Below are positions 14,206 to 14,836 of a stretch of 14,836 bases of DNA, one piece after another. Source of the stretch: Irpex lacteus (Eukaryota; Basidiomycota; Agaricomycetes; Polyporales; Irpicaceae); assembly GCA_001986395.2 (NCBI GenBank), contig MQVO02000202.1, positions 1 to 14,836 on the forward strand, given 5' to 3'. Positions within the stretch are counted from its first letter, which is position 1. The number at the start of each line of letters is the position of its first letter. The notes beneath the pieces are model-generated. The model saw only the letters and a list, made by a program, of their open reading frames with translations, had not been told where the DNA came from and did no database searches. A program made the position numbers and the translations under genes.

Positions 14206-14291
14206 CCCCAAAAAAACTAGTTATAATTAATTATCCCGGTATTATTAAAATTTAATTAAATTAAATTTTAATTAGAGCCTAGTTTTTTGGG
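14206..14291 (+). repeat. Palindromic element E8 with nested R3 (86 nt)
   Basis: Left arm CCCCAAAAAAACTAG, right arm CTAGTTTTTTGGG. Outer bases TTACCC/GGGTAA extend the palindrome to 14203-14294. The centre of E7 (gattgcg) is replaced by the 38-nt AT palindrome R3 (14238-14275). Confidence 0.88.
14238..14275 (+). repeat. AT palindrome module R3, copy 2
   Basis: Identical to 5604-5641. It lies inside E8. Confidence 0.85.
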
Positions 14292-14417
14292 TAAGGCGTT
14301 GGATAGAGGTATTCTCATTTGTAAGAAGTAATAAATTACATCTTCTAAATGTTCACGTTCACTTGACCACTTTTGAGGTAAGGGACCTCCTTCGTAAGGC
14401 AGAGTAAAAATAGAGTA

Positions 14418-14836
14418 ATGATCTTTATAAGTATAATGATCTTAATAGTGGCTATTGCACTACATTCTCTTTCCCCGGTTATTTTATCTAGAATTTCAGC
14501 TATAGTATTTATTTATGCCGGAGTATTAGCTTTTAATACTTTTGATATTCAGGCAATTGGATCAGGTATAGGTATCTATAGTGGTTTATTTCAAGTTTCT
14601 ACAGTATCTCAATTATTTGATATATTTTTATTTTTTATTGCAGGTCTAATTCTTATTGCTTCTCCTTATTTAAATTTAAAATAAGATAGTTTCAAATAAT
14701 AATTCAGGTCAATACTCTTTAATAGTATTATTTAGTACATTAGGAGCATCCTTATTAATATCATCTTTTGATTTAATTTCATTATATTTATGTATAGAAT
14801 TACAATCTTTTGGTGTATATATTTTAGCTACTTTAT
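14418..14836 (+). CDS. nad2: NADH dehydrogenase subunit 2, N-terminal part (copy B, frameshifted, runs off window)
   Basis: ATG 14418 opens [20 protein letters not shown], then [40 protein letters not shown] and a further helix. This is a typical fungal Nad2 N-terminus (complex I antiporter-like subunit, inner membrane). The first frame stops at TAA 14682. The gene continues one base over (frame from about 14686) as [20 protein letters not shown], then [19 protein letters not shown] to the window edge. The slip lies in tta-aaa-taa, consistent with one extra A or a +1 skip at TAA. Leu is mainly TTA and Arg AGA, unlike copy A at 3171. Otherwise well conserved, so this could be the working nad2. 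Confidence 0.9.

Larger units (their letters stand above)
14076..14441 (-). pseudogene. Unidentified ORF interrupted by palindromic elements
   Basis: On the minus strand the first part (14441-14289) includes FTLPYEGGPLPQKWSSEREH, then EDVIYYFLQMRIPLSNALP. After element E8 it resumes SLWLGRIYYQFKLPINIDTD and HSFYSQMG. One missing base near 14125 then leads to EYEGVWTTVELKYALPQKTS, which runs into element E7. The composition is clearly coding. The GVWTTVELKYAL stretch faintly recalls the G.W.S.EL..A motif of family B polymerases, but this is a weak guess. It overlaps the first codons of nad2 on the other strand, so its upstream end is probably cut. Confidence 0.5.

Overview
The window looks like part of a fungal mitochondrial genome. 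It is very AT-rich. It carries nad1, nad2, nad4L, nad5, cob, cox3 and rps3 sequence, mitochondrial-type tRNAs, LAGLIDADG and GIY-YIG homing-endonuclease remnants, group I introns and a decayed plasmid-type family B DNA polymerase. Several reading frames need TGA read as Trp (genetic code 4). I see no rRNA gene, CRISPR array or bacterial-type operon. The exact fungal lineage cannot be fixed from the sequence.

Layout. 1-1320: a LAGLIDADG fragment on the minus strand, then unidentified open frames between two copies of a 29-nt direct repeat. 1324-2237: the 3' exon of nad5, carrying two +1 frameshifts. 2240-3580: small pieces, namely an unknown ORF, nad4L (-), a Gly/Asn-rich ORF (-), rps3 (+) and the start of a nad2 copy (-). 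3600-5330: AT-rich spacer with tRNA-Ile, tRNA-Phe and two tRNAs on the minus strand. 5466-5537: the first exon of cob. 5540-8380: mostly spacer and debris, including a second, diverged nad5 fragment and a decayed GIY-YIG gene. 8380-11560: a compact block on the plus strand, nad1 (3' exons), tRNA-Pro, cox3 (complete), tRNA-Asp. 11700-13480: unknown ORFs and the plasmid DNA polymerase remnant. 13480-14836: palindromic repeats inside an unknown minus-strand ORF, then the start of a second nad2 running off the window.

Three things stand out. First, nad1 and cox3 are split by four introns of only 142-192 nt. Three have a good group I P1 helix with a U.G pair at the splice site, and two also have recognisable core motifs. 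Second, a family of short palindromes with CCCCAAAAAAACTAG-type ends, plus several AT-rich repeat modules, sit inside or at the edges of many broken genes and look like mobile or recombining elements. Third, coding sequences fall into two codon styles. nad5, nad1, cox3, cob and the minus-strand nad2 prefer CTA/CTT for Leu and CGN for Arg. The plus-strand nad2, the polymerase remnant and the endonucleases prefer TTA and AGA. This suggests the region mixes sequences of different origin.

cox3 appears able to give a full protein after splicing. nad5 needs two +1 shifts, the 3' part of nad1 has an in-frame TAA at a conserved position, and many other pieces are clearly truncated.
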